Below, in pieces: positions 63,217 through 64,000 of a stretch of 64,000 nucleotides of DNA. The DNA lies in the NCBI RefSeq assembly GCF_029581195.1, contig NZ_CP120737.1, positions 6,859,001-6,923,000 of the forward strand, written 5' to 3'. Both the position numbers and the translations under genes were made by a program. Below the pieces are notes generated by a model. It had not been told where the DNA came from and ran no database searches. It saw nothing but the letters and a program-made list of their open reading frames with translations. The stretch is from Solwaraspora sp. WMMD791. Its GTDB lineage: Bacteria; Actinomycetota; Actinomycetes; Mycobacteriales; Micromonosporaceae. Within the stretch, counting starts at the first letter, position 1. Every line of letters starts with the position of its first letter.

Positions 63217-63618
63217 GTGCCCGTCGGTGCCGGCGTAACCCAGGAACACTCCGACCTGGCTGTTCTCGGTCCGTCCTGCCGTCCCGGTGTACTGCCGCTG
63301 CACCCCGACCGTGTGGATGCCCTTCTTCAGGTCGTCGGTCTCGTCGACGGTCAGGACCGCGTCCGGACAGCCGAACCGTCCGGTGATCAACCGCCGCAGG
63401 TCGTCACGGACGGCGTCGGCGTCCCACACCGCCCCGATACAACAGTCGCTGCATCGCGTCCGGTCTGGCGTGTCCGGCCTGCTCGGCCAGCTGCCAGCAC
63501 GTCTTGACCTCGAGATCGGCCAGCAGGCCGGACACGAACTGTCCTGCCGCCGGCGCGGCTCCACCCGAGCGAACCGGCCCGCGAAGCAGTCCAGTACCTC
63601 GGCCAGCACCCACTCCCA
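63217..63618 (-). pseudogene. Decayed IS701-type transposase fragment
   Basis: The minus strand codes in two frames for pieces of one transposase: WEWVLAEVLDCFAGRFARVE, then in the other frame GQFVSGLLADLEVKTCWQLAEQAGHARPD, then back to GAVWDADAVRDDLRRLITGRFG and VDETDDLKKGIHTVGVQRQY. At least two frameshifts and a 3' truncation (after GYAGTDGH) show it is dead. The segment including LKKG around the first catalytic Asp is typical of IS701-family enzymes. Confidence 0.8.
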
Positions 63619-63753
63619 CCGGCCAACGGCTACGCTGTGGCACGCGGCCACCGTAAGATCTGATGTTGTGTCCACAACGCACAGAGGATCATGCGGTGGC
63701 CGCCCCGCGTCCACCAGGGTTCACAAGCAAGATCTCAAACGGCGGCTGCCGTA

Positions 63754-63999
63754 CTAGAAGGGATTGATCGCATCATCGATTGGGTACGGGGAGGTCGTGC
63801 GCGCTACTTCGCCAGTGCTCTGCTTGGCCCATGGGGTGTTGGATGAATCCGTAAAGTACACTGTTGATTCGGCCGCTATCGTCACCCTTCCGCTCAAATC
63901 GATTGAAGTATTAAGTATTGGAATCGGTCGCGGAAAAGCCTTATGGCGGTCGTTTTTCTGGCTTGGCGAAATTATTGGAGAGCGCTTCGCTATTATTCT
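63754..63999 (-). CDS. Possible 3' end of an AT-richer gene, cut by the window edge
   Basis: An open frame of 81 codons runs from the window edge to TAG at 63754-63756, ending YPIDDAINPF. Third-position GC is low, matching a GC drop after the transposase remnant. It may be the C-terminus of an acquired gene; a plus-strand open frame over 63721-63840 is a competing possibility. Confidence 0.3.
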   Translation of the reverse strand, partial: RIIAKRSPIISPSQKNDRHKAFPRPIPILNTSIDLSGRVTIAAESTVYFTDSSNTPWAKQSTGEVARTTSPYPIDDAINPF

Positions 64000-64000
64000 C

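Overview
The window is very GC-rich with strong third-position GC bias. It looks like a chromosomal segment of a filamentous actinomycete, most likely Micromonosporaceae (this assignment is an inference from gene content and style). It has two parts: a conserved saprophyte-type chromosome arm (1 to about 32.3 kb), and the left and central part of an integrative conjugative element (ICE) inserted next to a tRNA-Val gene (about 32.35 kb to beyond 63 kb).

Chromosomal part. Positions 2-5242 hold a cellobiose-uptake locus of the ceb type: the 3' end of the solute-binding protein gene, two ABC permeases, a GH1 beta-glucosidase and a LacI-type regulator. Two ACT-domain genes follow, the second fused to a GNAT domain. 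Next is a secreted GH9-CBM3-CBM2 cellulase whose upstream region carries a perfect CebR box, so cellulase production and cellobiose uptake are probably co-regulated. After an LtrA membrane protein come a GH25 lysozyme, an S8 protease lacking its usual oxyanion Asn, a 1411-aa STAND/WD40 protein and a secreted trypsin-like protease. Positions 19.6-23.2 kb form a divergent biotin locus (bioB-bsaP-GNAT against bioF-bioD). Then come a P450, a METTL20-like methyltransferase, a secreted membrane-anchored protein, a FUSC-type membrane protein, a rhamnose cluster (isomerase, mutarotase, LacI regulator, PmoA-like protein), a TetR regulator and a tRNA-Gly/Cys/Val cluster.

Mobile part. Directly after tRNA-Val(GAC) lie a tyrosine integrase, a small AlpA/Xis-like protein, and a pair of methyltransferase-fold genes, one of which has lost both catalytic motifs. 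Next come an XRE-ImmA/IrrE fusion with an overlapping partner gene, an HNH protein, and two lower-GC helical proteins. A noncoding region with nine TTGAACA heptamers follows, then a sigma-region-4-like HTH protein. The conjugation operon (44.2-54.3 kb) encodes a VirB2/TrbC-like pilin, a TrbL/VirB6-like protein with a long disordered tail, a PrgI/VirB3-like protein, a VirB4 ATPase, a membrane protein, a coupling ATPase without membrane segments, a replication-relaxation family protein and an M23 cell-wall hydrolase. Behind it (54.7-62 kb) is a run of small, tightly packed genes, mostly unknown (one DUF932, several Cys-pair proteins, HTH proteins), then a second HNH protein and a decayed IS701-type transposase. 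No right attachment site is visible, so the element probably continues past the window or its end has decayed.

The most striking regulatory observation is a 36-bp sequence (33/36 identical) placed in the same orientation upstream of both the integration/methyltransferase operon and the conjugation operon. It could couple excision, DNA modification and transfer under one regulator, for which the XRE-ImmA fusion is the best local candidate.
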